DNA of 64,000 bases from Porodaedalea pini. Lineage: Eukaryota; Basidiomycota; Agaricomycetes; Hymenochaetales; Hymenochaetaceae. Within the stretch, counting starts at the first letter, position 1, and the number at the start of each line of letters is the position of its first letter. Shown one piece after another: positions 34,401 through 46,742 of this stretch. Below the pieces are notes generated by a model that had not been told where the DNA came from, searched no databases, and worked only from the letters and a program-made list of their open reading frames with translations. Made by a program: the position numbers and the translations under genes. The stretch lies in contig NBAY01000016.1 of assembly GCA_002794775.1 (NCBI GenBank), forward strand, positions 62,001-126,000, in the 5' to 3' direction.

Positions 34401-37400
34401 TGAGCATTTTCCAGATCAAGGTATCCAACAAGTACACGGGAGACGACTTTGACGAAGATCTCCGTACCGTCCTTCGCAGAGCAGGTTGCAAAGGAGAAAA
34501 GATATGTTTTATCATGGACGAGTCTAACGTATTGGATTCCGGATTTTTGGAGAGGATGAATACGCTTCTCGCCAACGCAGAGGTTCCCGGTTTGTTTGAG
34601 GGCGACGAACACTCCGCTCTGATGACTGCTTGCAAAGAAGGGTCACAGCGCGAAGGCCTCATGCTTGACTCTCATGAAGAATTGTACAAATGGTTCACTC
34701 AGCAGGTCGCGAAGAATTTGCATGTCGTCTTCACGATGAACCCTCCCGAGAATGGCCTTGCCTCACGTGCTGCTACATCCCCTGCGCTCTTCAATCGCTG
34801 CGTCCTCGACTGGTTCGGTGATTGGCCTGATCAAGCGTTCTACCAGGTCGGCTCCGAGCTCACCCTCACCTTGGACCTCGATCTTCCCGCATACAGTCCT
34901 CCCCAGTTTTTCCCTATCGCGTATCGGCATTTATCTCTGCCGCCTACGCATCGTGCAGCTGTTGTGAATGGCCTCGTATATGTCCATCAGTCGCTTTACC
35001 AGATCAACAAGAAATTGAGTAGGCGTCAAGGCCGATACAACTATGTAACGCCGAGGCATTATCTTGATTTGTGAGTTCTTAATCGTCTACTTAGTTCGCT
35101 AGCTGATATACTTCAAATTAGCATTCAACAGTATGTCAGGCTGTATAACGAGAAACGCGACGAACTCGAAGAACAGCAGCGTCACCTTCATGTTGGCCTT
35201 GACAAACTCAAGGACACGGTGACGCAAGTTGAAGAGCTCCGCAAAAGCCTTGCAATAAAGCGAAGGCAGCTCGAGGCTAAGAACGCGGAGGCGAACGAGA
35301 AGCTTCAACGTATGGTCTCTGATCAGCAGGAGGCCGAGCAAAAGAAGGCGGCTTCAATTGAAATCCAAGCTGCATTGGTAGAACAGGACAAGCACATCGA
35401 ACAGAGACGCAACGTTGTCATGGCGGATCTCGCAGATGCTGAACCAGCTGTACTTGATGCTCAATCTGCTGTTGGTAATATTAAGAGGCAGCACCTGCAG
35501 GAGGTACGAGCGATGGCTAATCCCCCGGAGGCCGTGAAGTTGGCTATGGAGTCCGTTTGCACAGTCCTCGGTCACAAGATTGACAGTTGGCGAACAGTTC
35601 AGGGCATTATTCGCCGCGATGATTTCATTCAGCGAATTGTCAATTTCGACACGAATGTGCAGATGACAAAACAAATTCGCGACCTCATGAAGCGTGAATT
35701 CCTCTCCCGACCCTCGTTCAACTTCGAGACTGTTAATCGTGCTAGTAAGGCCTGTGGTCCTCTTGTGAAGTGGGTCTTGGCGCAGGTTCGGTTCTCTGAA
35801 ATCTTGGACAAGGTCGAGCCACTCCGCAATGAGGTTCAGTCACTGGAGGAGCAAGCCGAAGACACCAAGAAACAGGCTTCGACAATAATCACGATGATTG
35901 CGGAGTTGGAGGCTAGCATCCGTACCTACAAAGAGGAATACGCACTCCTTATCAGTGAGACTCAATCCATCAAAGCAGAGATGGAAAGAGTTGAAAACAA
36001 GGTGGAGCGAAGTATGCGTATGCTTGACAGTTTGTCTTCGGAGAAGACTCGTTGGGAGGCTGGAAGCCAGACGTTCGACGAGGAGATGAGCACCATCGTG
36101 GGCGATGTTCTGCTCTCTGCAGCTTTCCTGGCGTATGGCGGATTCTTTGATCAGCACTACCGGGAGGTAATGTGGCAAGAGTGGTCAGGACATCTTTCCG
36201 ATGCCAATATCAAGTTCAAGTCGGAGTTATCATTCCCCGAGTATCTCTCGACAGCAGACGACCGTTTGAGTTGGCAGTCCAAGTCTCTGCCTCCGGACAG
36301 TCTCTGTATAGAGAATGCTATCATGCTTAAGCACTTCAATCGGTACCCTCTTATCATTGATCCCACTGGTCAAGCCACATCCTTCCTCTTAAATGAGTAT
36401 AAGGACCGGAAGATCACCGTTACTAGTTTCCTCGACGACGCCTTTCTCAAGGTTTTGGAAAGCGCACTCCGCTTCGGTAACCCCCTTTTGATCCAGGACG
36501 TCGAACACTTGGATCCTATTCTGAACGCTGTTCTGAACAAGGAGATACGAAGGACGGGTGGTCGTGTCCTCATTCGACTCGGCAGTCAGGATATCGACTT
36601 TTCTCCATCGTTCACCATGTTTCTATCAACGAGAGATCCATCAGTGGAATTCTCGCCTGACATTTGCAGTCGAGTCACCTTTGTCAACTTCACGATGACT
36701 CGTAGTAGTCTGCAAAGCCAGACGTTGGATCAGGTGCTAAAGGTCGAAAGACCAGATACCGAGCGCAAGAGGACAGACCTTATGAAGATACAGGGAGAAT
36801 TCCGACTGCGTTTGAGAACTCTGGAGAAACTACTCCTGCAAGCGCTGAACGAGTCAACGGGCAATATTTTGGATGATGACAAGGTCATCAACACGCTCGA
36901 GACTCTCAAGAAAGAAGCCGCCGATATTACGAGTAAAGTTGAAGAAACAGATGTCGTGATGCGGGAAGTGGAGCAGGTGACTGCTGAATATCTACCCATT
37001 GCCCAAGCGTGTAGCTCCGTCTTCTTCATCCTCGAACAGCTTAATCTCGTCAACCACTTCTATCAATTTTCACTCGCATTTTTCCTTGACATTTTCGACT
37101 ATATCTTGCACCATAATCCCAACCTTCAGAATGTTATGGATTATGCTAGCCGACGACAAATACTATTCGACGACCTATTCCTGGTGGTATTCAAGCGGAC
37201 CTCTAGAGCACTCTTACATCAGGACCATGTCATGCTGGCAATGCTTCTTGCGCAAGCCAAGTTACGTGGTATCGAAGATCTCACAGATGAATATGAGTTC
37301 TTGTTGGAAAGCGGTGAAGGAGTCCTTGCACCAGGCGCCGGTGGAGACTCCCCTGAAATCTCCATTCTTTCGCCAGAGCAACAAGTACGCCTTAACAGCT

Positions 37401-39705
37401 ATGCCAAACATTCACTCTTCAAGCCTGTACATGACCATATCAGGAACAACGAGAGCGAATGGACACCTTTCCTCCAATCTTCGAATCCCGAAAAGCATGC
37501 ACCATCGCCTTGGGAGCCGACTTCACGTTAGTAACCTTGTCATCGCTTCTTGGTATGACCAGCTGACTTTTTTTGTTCCTTTGTACAGCCATCGTCAAGG
37601 CTCTCCGGTATGTTTTGTTGATCAAGTGCTTCCGGCCGGATAGACTCGTGCAGTCAATGGACACCTTCCTTCGCATCGCCTTTGATAAAGATCTATCAGT
37701 CGAATCCGACTTCAACCTAGCTGACATGGTCTCAAAGGAAGTCCCCCCAGCTACACCACTCGCTCTCGTGTCTGTCACCGGCTACGATGCCAGTTATCGT
37801 GTCGAAAGCCTTGTCCAGTCCTCTGGTGTGAAATGCTCATCTGTCGCCATGGGTTCTCAAGAAGGTTTCTCCCTGGCGGACCAGGCAATTGCAGTGGCCG
37901 CGAGGCAAGGTACTTGGGTGCTTCTGAAAAATGTTCATCTTGCACCCTCATGGCTAGGTCAACTGGAGAAGAAGTTACAGACGTTAAGCCCCAATCGCAG
38001 CTTCCGCTTATTCCTGACCATGGAGGCTAATCCGGTCATTCCTGTAAACATCCTCCGGCAGTCTCGTCTCATTATGAATGAGCCTCCCCCAGGGATCAAA
38101 GCCAACCTCCTGGACTCGCTTCGCGGTATCCCGCAAGGTCGACTTACTCAGGGACCTGCTGAGAAGTCACGTTTGTATTTCTTGTTGGCCTGGTTCCATG
38201 CGATTGTTCAGGAGCGTTTGCGTTACGCTCCCCTCGGTTGGAGTAAGAAATACGATTTCAATGACTCAGACATGAGTGCTGCATTCGGAACGATAGACGT
38301 CTGGCTGAACTCGGTTGCCAAGGGCAGGGCTAATGTAGACCCGGTCTCTATTCCCTGGGATGCAGTCCGGACTCTTGTCAAACAATCCGTGTATGGAGGC
38401 CGCATCGACAGTGACTTTGATCAAAGGTTGCTCGATACGTTTGTTGATTCCCTCTTCACGCCAGCAGCGTATAACTTGGACTTCGATCTTGTGCCCCGTT
38501 CCGATGGGAAGTCTCTATTGGCCGTTCCAGACGGAACAAAGATAGACCACTTCTTATCCTGGGTACAGGAGCTTCCTGATCGAGAGCCGCCTTCATGGTT
38601 GAGCCTGCCGCCGACGGCCGAGCGCGTGATTGCTATAGCTCAAAGTGAGTATCTCGTGGGTTCTGTTATGCGTTCCTTCTAACTGGTTATGCAGGCAATG
38701 ATTTGCTCATTAAACTGCGCAAAATGAGGAGTCTTGCCGATGACGATGTGGACGAGGCGAAGCCGACCGGTCCCGCCAAATCTCAGATCGTTGAGCAGCC
38801 TGCCTGGATGCGATCCCTTCTGGAGCGTTGCCGAGAGTGGTTGGCAGCATTACCAGAGGTCTGTGTACTGTCGTTTTTACTGCTCGTCCTGACAGTGATT
38901 CTGATAAACCCGTCGTTTGTAGTCATTCAACACTCTTGCGAAACAATCAGCGGACAATCAAGACCCGCTCAACAGGCTCTTCTTGCGTGAAGGTGAGATC
39001 GGACGCAAGCTTCTGAGCCAAGTCCGAAGGGACCTCGCCGACGTTATCATGGTCTGCGAAGGCACGCTCAAACAGACGAACCACCTTCGCAGCCTCTTGA
39101 GTCACTTGACGAAAGGCACTGTCCCGACGCACTGGTTGCGCTACAAAGTAAAGAAAACGACGTCCGTCTCAGAATGGATTCCAAACCTCGCGCGTCGTCT
39201 GGGCCAACTGGATCGAATTGCAGGCCTTGACTCCCTGAACAACGTTGAAGTTTGGTTGGGCGGGTTGTTCTTCCCTGAAGCTTATGTCACGGCGACACGC
39301 CAGGCGGTTGCACATCGCAAGAGGTGGAGCTTGGAAACACTTGATCTCAGGCTCGACATTGAGCGTGTGAATGATCCCAATGCATTCATTGTCGATGGTG
39401 AGCTCATTGTTGAGATTTTGTCTATCTGATTGCTCACTCTGGCTGCAGGTCTTGTGCTCGAGGGTGCTTCCTGGTCATCTGACAAGCTCGTATTGAATAA
39501 TGGCGAGAATGTACGTCTCAACTCTTCGCAGATACGCTGGGTCCAGGCCGACGCTGGCGATGAAACGCCCGCCGATATGGTCACGCTACCCGTTTACCTC
39601 AACAACGACCGGAGCGACGTCTTGTTCACAGTCAGATTGCCTTTCAACAGCGCAGATGGCCAACCTGTCGCTATGTGCGCAGTTTGTCTTACAGCAGACG
39701 GTTAA
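28452..39705 (+). CDS. dhc2: Cytoplasmic dynein heavy chain, motor half (Dhc2 of a split heavy chain)
   Basis: Minus-end-directed microtubule motor subunit, used in hyphae for nuclear migration and organelle traffic. Fifteen exons sum to 10,491 nt, 3,496 residues, with no frame break. Order: end of the tail and linker (residues 1 to about 750, with [19 protein letters not shown]), AAA1 P-loop GPAGTGKT at about 784 and Walker B CFDEFN, AAA2 GPSGSGKT (about 1085), AAA3 GPPGSGKT (about 1461, DEIN), AAA4 GVSGSGKT (about 1803, MDES), coiled-coil stalk and microtubule-binding tip (about 2060-2420), AAA5, AAA6 and the C-terminal domain ending [12 protein letters not shown]. Full-length heavy chains have over 4,000 residues with the AAA1 P-loop near 1,800-1,900, so about 1,000 tail residues are absent. 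The ATG at 28452 is preceded by an in-frame TGA, and SmE begins 89 bp upstream. Agaricomycetes are known to encode the tail separately (dhc1). One intron is GC-AG (29771-29825). Confidence 0.95.
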
Positions 39706-39936
39706 AGAAAGATAATAGACCTCTCCTTCCCCCGTTGATGTTGATCCGTTATAACTTTCACGATTGTATACCATCATGCCGCCTTCCTCGATTATACCCC
39801 TTACAATTTTATACAGTACATACACTACGCATTCATTTACTCGCTGTTGCATAGAAAAGATAATATTAATATCAGTCTCGATTCACTCCATGAGCCTTAC
39901 AAAATTTTCTAAACTCAAATGCGCAATGTACAAAAG

Positions 39937-40411
39937 TTAATCATGGGGCGAAGATGCCGTTGAGTCAATTTCCATCTTGACTTGCTGTTCCCTAGGAGGT
40001 CCAGACGTTGTCAAAGTGCGGTCTGAGAACCGCGCCAGCTGTTCCCTGGGTGGATAATTAGCTTATTCGATCAGGAATGTTGGTCCAACGCGTACTGCTT
40101 TTGGTCTCGCACTCGTTCAAGCATCGCTATCACATCGTTCTGCTCTTCGATGAGCATCTCTCCTCCAGGGAGGGTGTACGCGAGCTCCTTTGCCTTTGCA
40201 AGGCTGTCTTTAAATGCAGTCGTCTGCGTGAAGAGTATACATATGCATGAGAGAGTACCGAGCTTCATTGAAATGCACTCACCGCCTGGAAGATGGCTTG
40301 CCGAGTCTGTGGGTTCAGCGTCGAGTCAGAGCTCTGGGTTATTTCGAGCGCGTGGGCAAGCTTTTCGAGCAGGCTCTCGAAGACAGGGTCTGGGAATGAG
40401 TGCGCAGACAT
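39937..40411 (-). CDS. Mediator complex subunit Med9-like protein (tentative)
   Basis: Three exons give a protein of about 115 residues: MSAHSFPDPVFESLLEKLAHALEITQ..., then TTAFKDSLAKAKELAYTLPGGEMLIEEQNDVIAMLERVRDQKQ, then EQLARFSDRTLT...KMEIDSTASSPHD. It is a short, mostly helical protein with a coiled-coil-like middle. The pattern 'F..a...AkeLa..LPGGe...eeQ..vI..Le.lrd.k' resembles what I know of basidiomycete Med9 (Cse2), a subunit of the Mediator middle module. The resemblance is from memory and short, so the call is tentative; another small helical nuclear protein is possible. It is divergent from the GST gene and converges with dhc2. Confidence 0.45.
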
Positions 40412-40604
40412 AGTTCATATGGTACAATTCAAGCCAGTCCCATGAGCATTCCAGTGCGTGATCGATGCACGAAACGAGGATCTAAATAGTGCCAAATAAC
40501 GCGTCTGAGACCCCAGTTTGCTCGTTGACTCTCACCACTGTGAGAGCGCGGGCGAATGTACACCCGACGTCGTCTGCTTATACCTGAACGCACAGGACCC
40601 AGCA
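40412..40604. promoter_or_regulatory. Compact divergent promoter (Med9-like / GST)
   Basis: The start codons are 193 bp apart on opposite strands. If the GST starts at its second Met (40731) the shared region is longer. No clear core element was recognised. Confidence 0.4.
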
Positions 40605-41657
40605 ATGGCTCCGAGCACGTCCTCTCTTGCCGTGCGCGCCCTAACCGTTCTTGCACTTGCAATCGTGTTGAACCTCGCGTCGTCGACTTTGAAGCCTTAC
40701 TTCAGCAGTTCCCCGCTAGTCTCGCCAATTATGAGTAACACTACAGTCAAGCTCTACGGGTCTCCGGTTTCTACATGCACTCGCCGCGTAGCGACGGTCC
40801 TTAAGGAGAAAGGAGTGCCCTACGAGCTCGTCGCCGTCGACCTTGCGAAGGGAGCGCACAAGAGCGCGGAGTACGTCGCGGAGCTCCAGCCCTTCGGCCA
40901 AGTGCCAGTGCTCAAGGTACGGCCTCCCAAAGCTTTGATTCGATTTTAAATGCCGATAGCTGTTCTACAGGACGGAGACTTCGTTATTTACGAGAGCCGC
41001 GCCATTGCACGCTACATAGCGCTCAAATATGCCGCACAAGGAACGCCTGGACTTATTCCGCCCCAGTCTGACATTGAGGCATGGGCACGCTTTGAAGAGG
41101 CCGCGAGTATCGAGCAGAACAACTTTGATCCATTTGCGAGCGGTATCTCAGCTGAGAAGGTCTTCAAACCGTAAGTCACTTATTCGTGTATAGACAATGA
41201 AAAATACTGAAAAAGTGGCTAAGGAGGCGAGGTGGTCAAACTGACGAGAAGCGAGTGAAAGAACTCACGGAGTCACTGCAAGCGAAATTGAATGCATATG
41301 AGGTGATCCTGAGCAAGCGGAAGTATCTGGCTGGCGACGTTAGTACTCATGTCGAAACTTCCTGTCATATTTTGACGCTAATGTCATTCTCAGAGCATTA
41401 CCCTCGCCGACCTGTTCCATCTTCCTTATGGCACGATGATTACAGAGGTGACTGGCTTTTCCCTGACGATTTCACAACGCTAATCCTCTGTTTCTTTACA
41501 GAATCTTGGTATTGATGCCTTAACTTCCAAGCCAAGCGTAGCGAGGTACATAAATTTCTCCTTAATTTTGGCCTTCCGAAATCTAAATTTATCTTTAAGG
41601 TGGTGGAAAGACATAACTTCTCGCCCGTCCTGGCTGGCGGTTAAAGACGGTGCTTGA
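40605..41657 (+). CDS. Glutathione S-transferase (phi-like)
   Basis: Detoxification enzyme conjugating glutathione to electrophiles. Exons join as VKLYGSPVSTCTRRVATVLKEKGVPYELVAVDL...[32 protein letters not shown]..., a complete thioredoxin-like N-domain with the cis-Pro (GQVPVLK) and the glutathione gamma-Glu-binding ES(R) motif. The helical C-domain follows (SITLADLFHLPYGTMITE, RWWKDITSRPSWLAVK). The STCTRR turn near the N-terminus is the expected catalytic Ser/Cys region of phi-type enzymes. Two starts are possible: 40605 adds a 42-residue leader with a hydrophobic helix (VRALTVLALAIVLNLASS), and 40731 (MSNTTVKLYG) gives the standard cytosolic enzyme. The tail converges with the epimerase gene, 85 bp apart. 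Confidence 0.9.
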
Positions 41658-41742
41658 GAGCCTTTATATTCGACACAGCAGATTTAACAAATTCCTGACA
41701 TTATCGTACATGAACTGCGAGATTGAATATAGTTTTTGCTTT

Positions 41743-42857
41743 TCATACTGCGAGCGCTCCAGGTGATCGGATAGGTGTAAGCGTTTGCCCCCCAATCCAT
41801 GTTTCCCCGGGCTGTATAGTCTTGAACTCTGCAACGTAGCCTGGCTCAACGCAGACGTATCGCTCCCTGACAGTTAAAAATTCATGAATTCAAGTACCAC
41901 CAAGTTTGTGGATGACTAAACTACTCACCACCCGCCTTCCTCCATGTCGGCAATCTCACTTCCCTTTTGTGGACCTGGGTTCCAGAGTACGACGTCTTTG
42001 AATCCAATCGCCTTCACTTTGACTCCGCCATCGGGCCATGTCACAGTATAATCGCGTGGCCCATTCTCGTAGACATAATCCGTATACTGCTGCACGTCCG
42101 CAATCGCACGGCGCTCGCGTATCTTCTGGTTACCTCCGATAGTCTTATCCAGGAAGGTCAATCCCTGGAGCCCGTCGATGTGCGTTGCCGCTGCAGGCGC
42201 GCGCAAGTATGTGTGGAGCAAAGCCTGGAATGAGAGCGGCGAGTCGGTGGACGTGTTAGTGACGTGCAGGTCTGTGTTTAGCTGGTGCTCGGCGAGAGTG
42301 ACGACATATGCAAGTACGACGCGGTCGTTCGTCACGGAAGGGTCTGGGGTCAGCGCTGCATGATGAAAAAAGCATTAGCTACGGTCAAAAGTCCTGAGCT
42401 ACAACGAGACGCACTAAGCTTGATAGAGACGGCTGCGTCGCTGTCCAGCGTCGTCTGGCCATCCCATGCCCACGTCGAGTTGCGTGCATATCCATGCTGC
42501 GGGAGCTTGGAGTGCTCTGGCTTTGTCCTATAAACCCTCAACCAATGTTTCTCTTCGTATTTAAATAACGAGGACTTACGGCGCGCCAAAGCAGGGAAAG
42601 ACGACAGGAATGCCCCCACGCACGGCTTAGAGCCGTCAAGGGCTGCTTTCGAGGAGACAAAGAGTTGCTCGACCAGCTCATTCGAGCCTGGCTTTGGTGC
42701 CTTCCAGGAGATGATGGTTGCTCCGTACAGCAATACCTCCAGTGTTGCGCCCTTCGAATGAAGTGAGTTTATAATTGAGTTTCACGAATATATGACAGCC
42801 GACCTTGGGGTGGACCAAGCGCAGCTTACTTCCGTTGTCAAGAGTCTCTACAGGCAT
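41743..42857 (-). CDS. Glucose-6-phosphate 1-epimerase (aldose-1-epimerase fold)
   Basis: YMR099C-like enzyme that interconverts alpha and beta anomers of hexose 6-phosphates. The start at 42857 gives MPVETLDNGSKLRLVHPK-GATLEVLLYGATIISWKAPKPGSNE...LFVSSKAALDGSKP, followed by PEHSKLPQHGYARNSTW (the conserved HGxAR with catalytic His). Later elements are FQALLHTYLRAPAA (second His), FKDVVLWNPGPQKGSEIADMEEGGW and YVCVEPGYV (conserved Glu). It ends ETWIGGQTLTPIRSPGALAV. Four or more exons; about 300 residues, normal for the family. The residues that separate the phosphorylated-sugar enzymes from true mutarotases were not checked individually. Confidence 0.85.
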
Positions 42858-43103
42858 TGCTTTATCTTAGTGGTTGTGGGCGCTGAGTTAGAAGAGCGAG
42901 ACAGTTCCCAAGGTGCTGGATCCAAGCTATATGAATTGTAACGCTGGCTATATGCGCCCGTCGTCATGCATAACGTCAGTCCACGTGGCATTGCCAATTG
43001 TTTGAACCACGTTCCAAGCCCGGCCATCGTCCACAACCAAAAAAGAAGTGTAGTAGAAAAGAAAAGACAGATGGGATGAAAGAAACATAATCAGCATATA
43101 CAA

Positions 43104-46100
43104 CTACATAGGGAAATCTTCCCGTACGCTAAGGACCGCCAATACTTCCTCCGTGCTCATCTCAGTGATCCCGATTGCCTCCGCGAGTTGCTCGTATTGC
43201 CTTTCATTTCCCAGCCGAACTGCATTCACTGTCTGATAGAAGGAGTCTCCCTCCAAACTTAGGAGGCGGCCTGCCTCCAGAAGGCGCTCCCAAGGACCCT
43301 CTACTCGTCGCAAACCCGACGCGGCCATTGCCACCCGACTTGCTTTTACCCACAGATCCGCCTCCTCGAAAACTGCACGCCCTGCTCGTGCAGACATCCG
43401 TGACCGCCCACGGTATAGCACCTGTCGCTGCAAAATATGGCCCGCAACATGACTCGCAACTTGCCGGTACAATCGAATGACTGTGGGTGCGGGCAGCTTT
43501 TTTGTTAGAAAGGAGAGATGCGCGGAGAGCCGTCTAATAGGTCCGAGAAGTGTTTGGGATAAAATCGCGTCTTCGCCTTCAGCAGCAGTGTACGGTTGTC
43601 TACGGGAGAGAAATTAGTATAACAATATCAGTAGCCAATATTCAGAAGTACCAACTTGAACAGGTAGTCTTTAAGGTCTGCCTCGACCTCGCCGCTGATC
43701 TGTCTAATCAGCAAGCCCTCAGCATGCTTCGCGACTTTGTTGTACTCTGCAGCAAGTTTGTCGAAGACCGTGCCTTCATCCTTGTCGACGTTTGGGTCCG
43801 GTAAGGCGTCAACGTCTTCCACTCGGCTCCTTAATGAAGCATTTTGGCATATCTGGTGCCAAAGCTCAAGGAAGAACTGCAGACAAATTTAGCGCTTCAA
43901 AGACTAATAAAAGAGAAGAGAAAAACGGACCGTTTCCTCTCCCCAACTAGACAACACGGATGTCATCCATTTTGCACTGACATACGCCTTCATAAGCCGT
44001 TGGGCACCCTCAACGCCCGCCGTCATACTTTTCCCATCTCGACCATGACCGGCTTGTCCAGCAAGAGCCCCAGGCACAGCACGGACGAGGAACGACGACA
44101 GTGATTCGAATGTGTCGAGAGACTCAGAGATTCGTGTATGGTACAATTCAAGTATGGGCACTTGCACGGTAATGAGAAAGTGTGTCTTATGAAGAAAGCG
44201 CGGAAGCGCTTTATAGCGATCTGTAAAAGTTTTCGTCAGCGAATTGAAGTTCACTTGTGATTGTCTTGGGTGTATACCAGTTATCTGCTCGATTAAAGCT
44301 TTAACGCGACGAGCGGAGGTCGTAGGACGCACTTCCCTGTCACTTGTAGCATCTTCTCCTGAGTCGTCAGATAACTGCCATGCATCTGGAGACACAATGA
44401 TATCATTGTACTGATCCTCAGCAACTATCAATTCATGTGAGTTCGGAATTATGAGACTATGTTACAAAGCCACTTACACTTGCGTTCTCCTTCCAGCCAA
44501 GCGTCAAACCATTCTTTACTGCCTAGAATAATATCGCTCGTCCCTTCCCAGTCATTCATATCTTCCCTTGACTTTTCTAAAGTCCCGACAAGACTGAACC
44601 CAGCTTCTCGTAGAGCATCATCAAATGCAAGCGCTTGATATACAGTGTGTGCAAGTAAGGCAGGGTGGGGCAGCAAGGCAGACATAGAACGCCTGATTTT
44701 TTTGCTGACTATGGGGAGAAGAAGTCGTGTAAATTCACGCTGAAGATAACGCGTTGTCAGTTTATTCCTTTAGTATACCATTATCCGATAATGCACGTAC
44801 CCAGGCGATGATATATGTGTATTTCGAGGCTTGAAGCAGTCGTTGAATCACCTTCTCTAAGAATGGACGATGTTCGTGGGACACGTTTAGGATGTGCGCA
44901 AAATACCACTCAGGCTAGCATGGGTTCACATAAGATTTCTAAGGTGCGAGAGACATAGACAACGCACTTTGTCTAGCCTATTCGTCTGACGTGTACCCTC
45001 AAAGTGATATTTGAATCTCTGCGCGACTGGTCGGATAAGTGCCTGGAGAGGGTAAATTCCTTCTTTGGAGGGCTTCGAGGATTCTTGATCTGAATGTAGT
45101 TTTTCTCCACTGAAGATATTAGAGGAGTTAGCGGAGGGCTAGGTAGTGCAACTGGAAATCCCAGAAGATCAAGCACGCACATCTCTTGCAACCTGAGCAA
45201 ATTACCAAATGCACCCTCAAAGACCTTACGAGACTCAAGCTTTGCCGCAGCATAGTCAACAGGCATAGGCCAGTGGAGTCCCTCAGCAGCAGAGAGCAAT
45301 GCACTAGAGAACACGTAAATATGAACCTTATGCTTGATAGGAAAGTGACTAACGAAGACAGCACATCTTTCACTCGTAACCATGTTTTATCCCGAAGATC
45401 CGCAAGGAAAGAACGTAGTTTGAATTCTTGCTCAGTACTACTCTCGGATTCCTTGCATGCTTTCCCGATGGAGTCCACTAGCTGCCGCAGAAGCACGTAG
45501 TCCGCAAGAGAAGCTTCTGATATGTGAGTTGACGTAGGGGCTTGTTTAACATTCTTTATTGCTTGTTCACTATATTATTTGATGAAAATGAGAAGAACCA
45601 GGTTTGAAGGCTCAGGTTTAAAAAGTTGAAAGTGACGGACCTGAACTGAAGTGCCCTATGAATGACCTGGACATATCCTTTCACGCTCTGCAGTTCCTTG
45701 AGATTACGATGCAGAGTTTCAATTTCCTCCAGCAGCGAAGGTCCCGAGCCTTCGGGTGCCATGGACGATTCTAGCTCCTCTGAAAGGCTGGTAAGCTCAT
45801 CTGCGAGGGAGTGTCGCAAAAGCGACAACTCCTGCGCGGAGACGAGTTGCTCCTTCGCCTTGCTGCACGTTTCGTGAATGAGCTCCTTTACATTCTCTTG
45901 TGAGGTCGCTAGCTATGCTAGGATAGGGTCCTGAGCTCGAAACCTAAGACGTGTACGTTGGGCTATAAACGCACTTGTGAATTGTAAGACTCCGAGACGG
46001 CGCGTGCTTCGTTTATGGCATCCGCGAGCGCGTTTCCGGAGTTCACCTGTTGAAGCGAGGAGAAAGAGCCGTTAAGCGCCTTTGTGGCGTATGCTACAGA

Positions 46101-46151
46101 ATCATTGAGACGAGGTCTCTGAAGTAGCGTCTGAATCTGCGCGGAGGTCAT
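43104..46151 (-). CDS. RINT1/Tip20 family vesicle-tethering protein
   Basis: Subunit of the Dsl1/NRZ tethering complex at the ER, which receives Golgi-derived COPI vesicles. Many exons span about 3 kb. The N-terminus (MTSAQIQTLLQRPRLNDSVAYATKALNGSFSSLQQVNSGNALADAINEARAV) and the following coiled coil (VSAQELSLLRHSLADELTSLSEELES...EEIETLHRNLKELQSVKGYVQVIHRALQF) match the family. The helical core contains ASKYTYIIAW, FDDALREAGFSLVGTLEKS.EDMNDWEG, the W-rich LGSKEWFDAWLEGERK, and FLHKTHFLITVQVPILELYHTRI. It ends in a helical segment (KASRVAMAASGLRRVEGPWERLLEAGRLL...) and MSTEEVLAVLSVREDFPM. Individual exon borders in the middle (44700-45550) were not all resolved. Confidence 0.85.
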
Positions 46152-46742
46152 GGTATTTAAAACCGAGCTCTTGGATGAATCGAGGATGAGCTGTATATCT
46201 ATAGCACGTGATCAAGACGCGTCCCAGTCGCGACCCGCGGGAGAAATGACTGCTATATTTGTCTGCTTGGAATTCAACGTATATAATATCGGAATACAGT
46301 AGAGAAAATGTATAAATATGTACATAGAGTCATCTCTCCGCGTCAACCGTGATTTCAGAAATAGAGACGACAACTCAGATTCGAGTATTCTAGAGGAAGG
46401 GCAGAGATATAGGTACAGAGCCATTAGTTGCAACCACACTATATCCAACAGAGAAACCGGAAACAGACCACACACGAGATCTAGAGAAGTAGAGAGACGA
46501 GAATATAGTGTTCTTTTTACCGCCACCACGCTGAGCCCAAGAGAAGAGACCAGAACCGAGACGCCAGAAGTCAAGCACGATCCCAGCGACTCGAAACACA
46601 AAACCAGCCAATGCAAGAGCGCATGTGGCATGCACAGTACCGAGACAATGAATTTCAAAGGAAAGAGAACTAGAAGCGGAGTTGACCTTGGACGCCAGCG
46701 TCCAGAAGCAAGCACTGCTTGCTTCAGGTCCCCGTCAACGCA
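46152..46742. other. Intergenic region
   Basis: Between the start of the RINT1/Tip20 gene and the stop of the next minus-strand gene, so it should contain the RINT1/Tip20 promoter. Both strands are open for more than 150 codons (46318-46821 plus, 46715-46212 minus), but the translations are compositionally odd and mirror each other; I do not support a gene. Confidence 0.45.
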
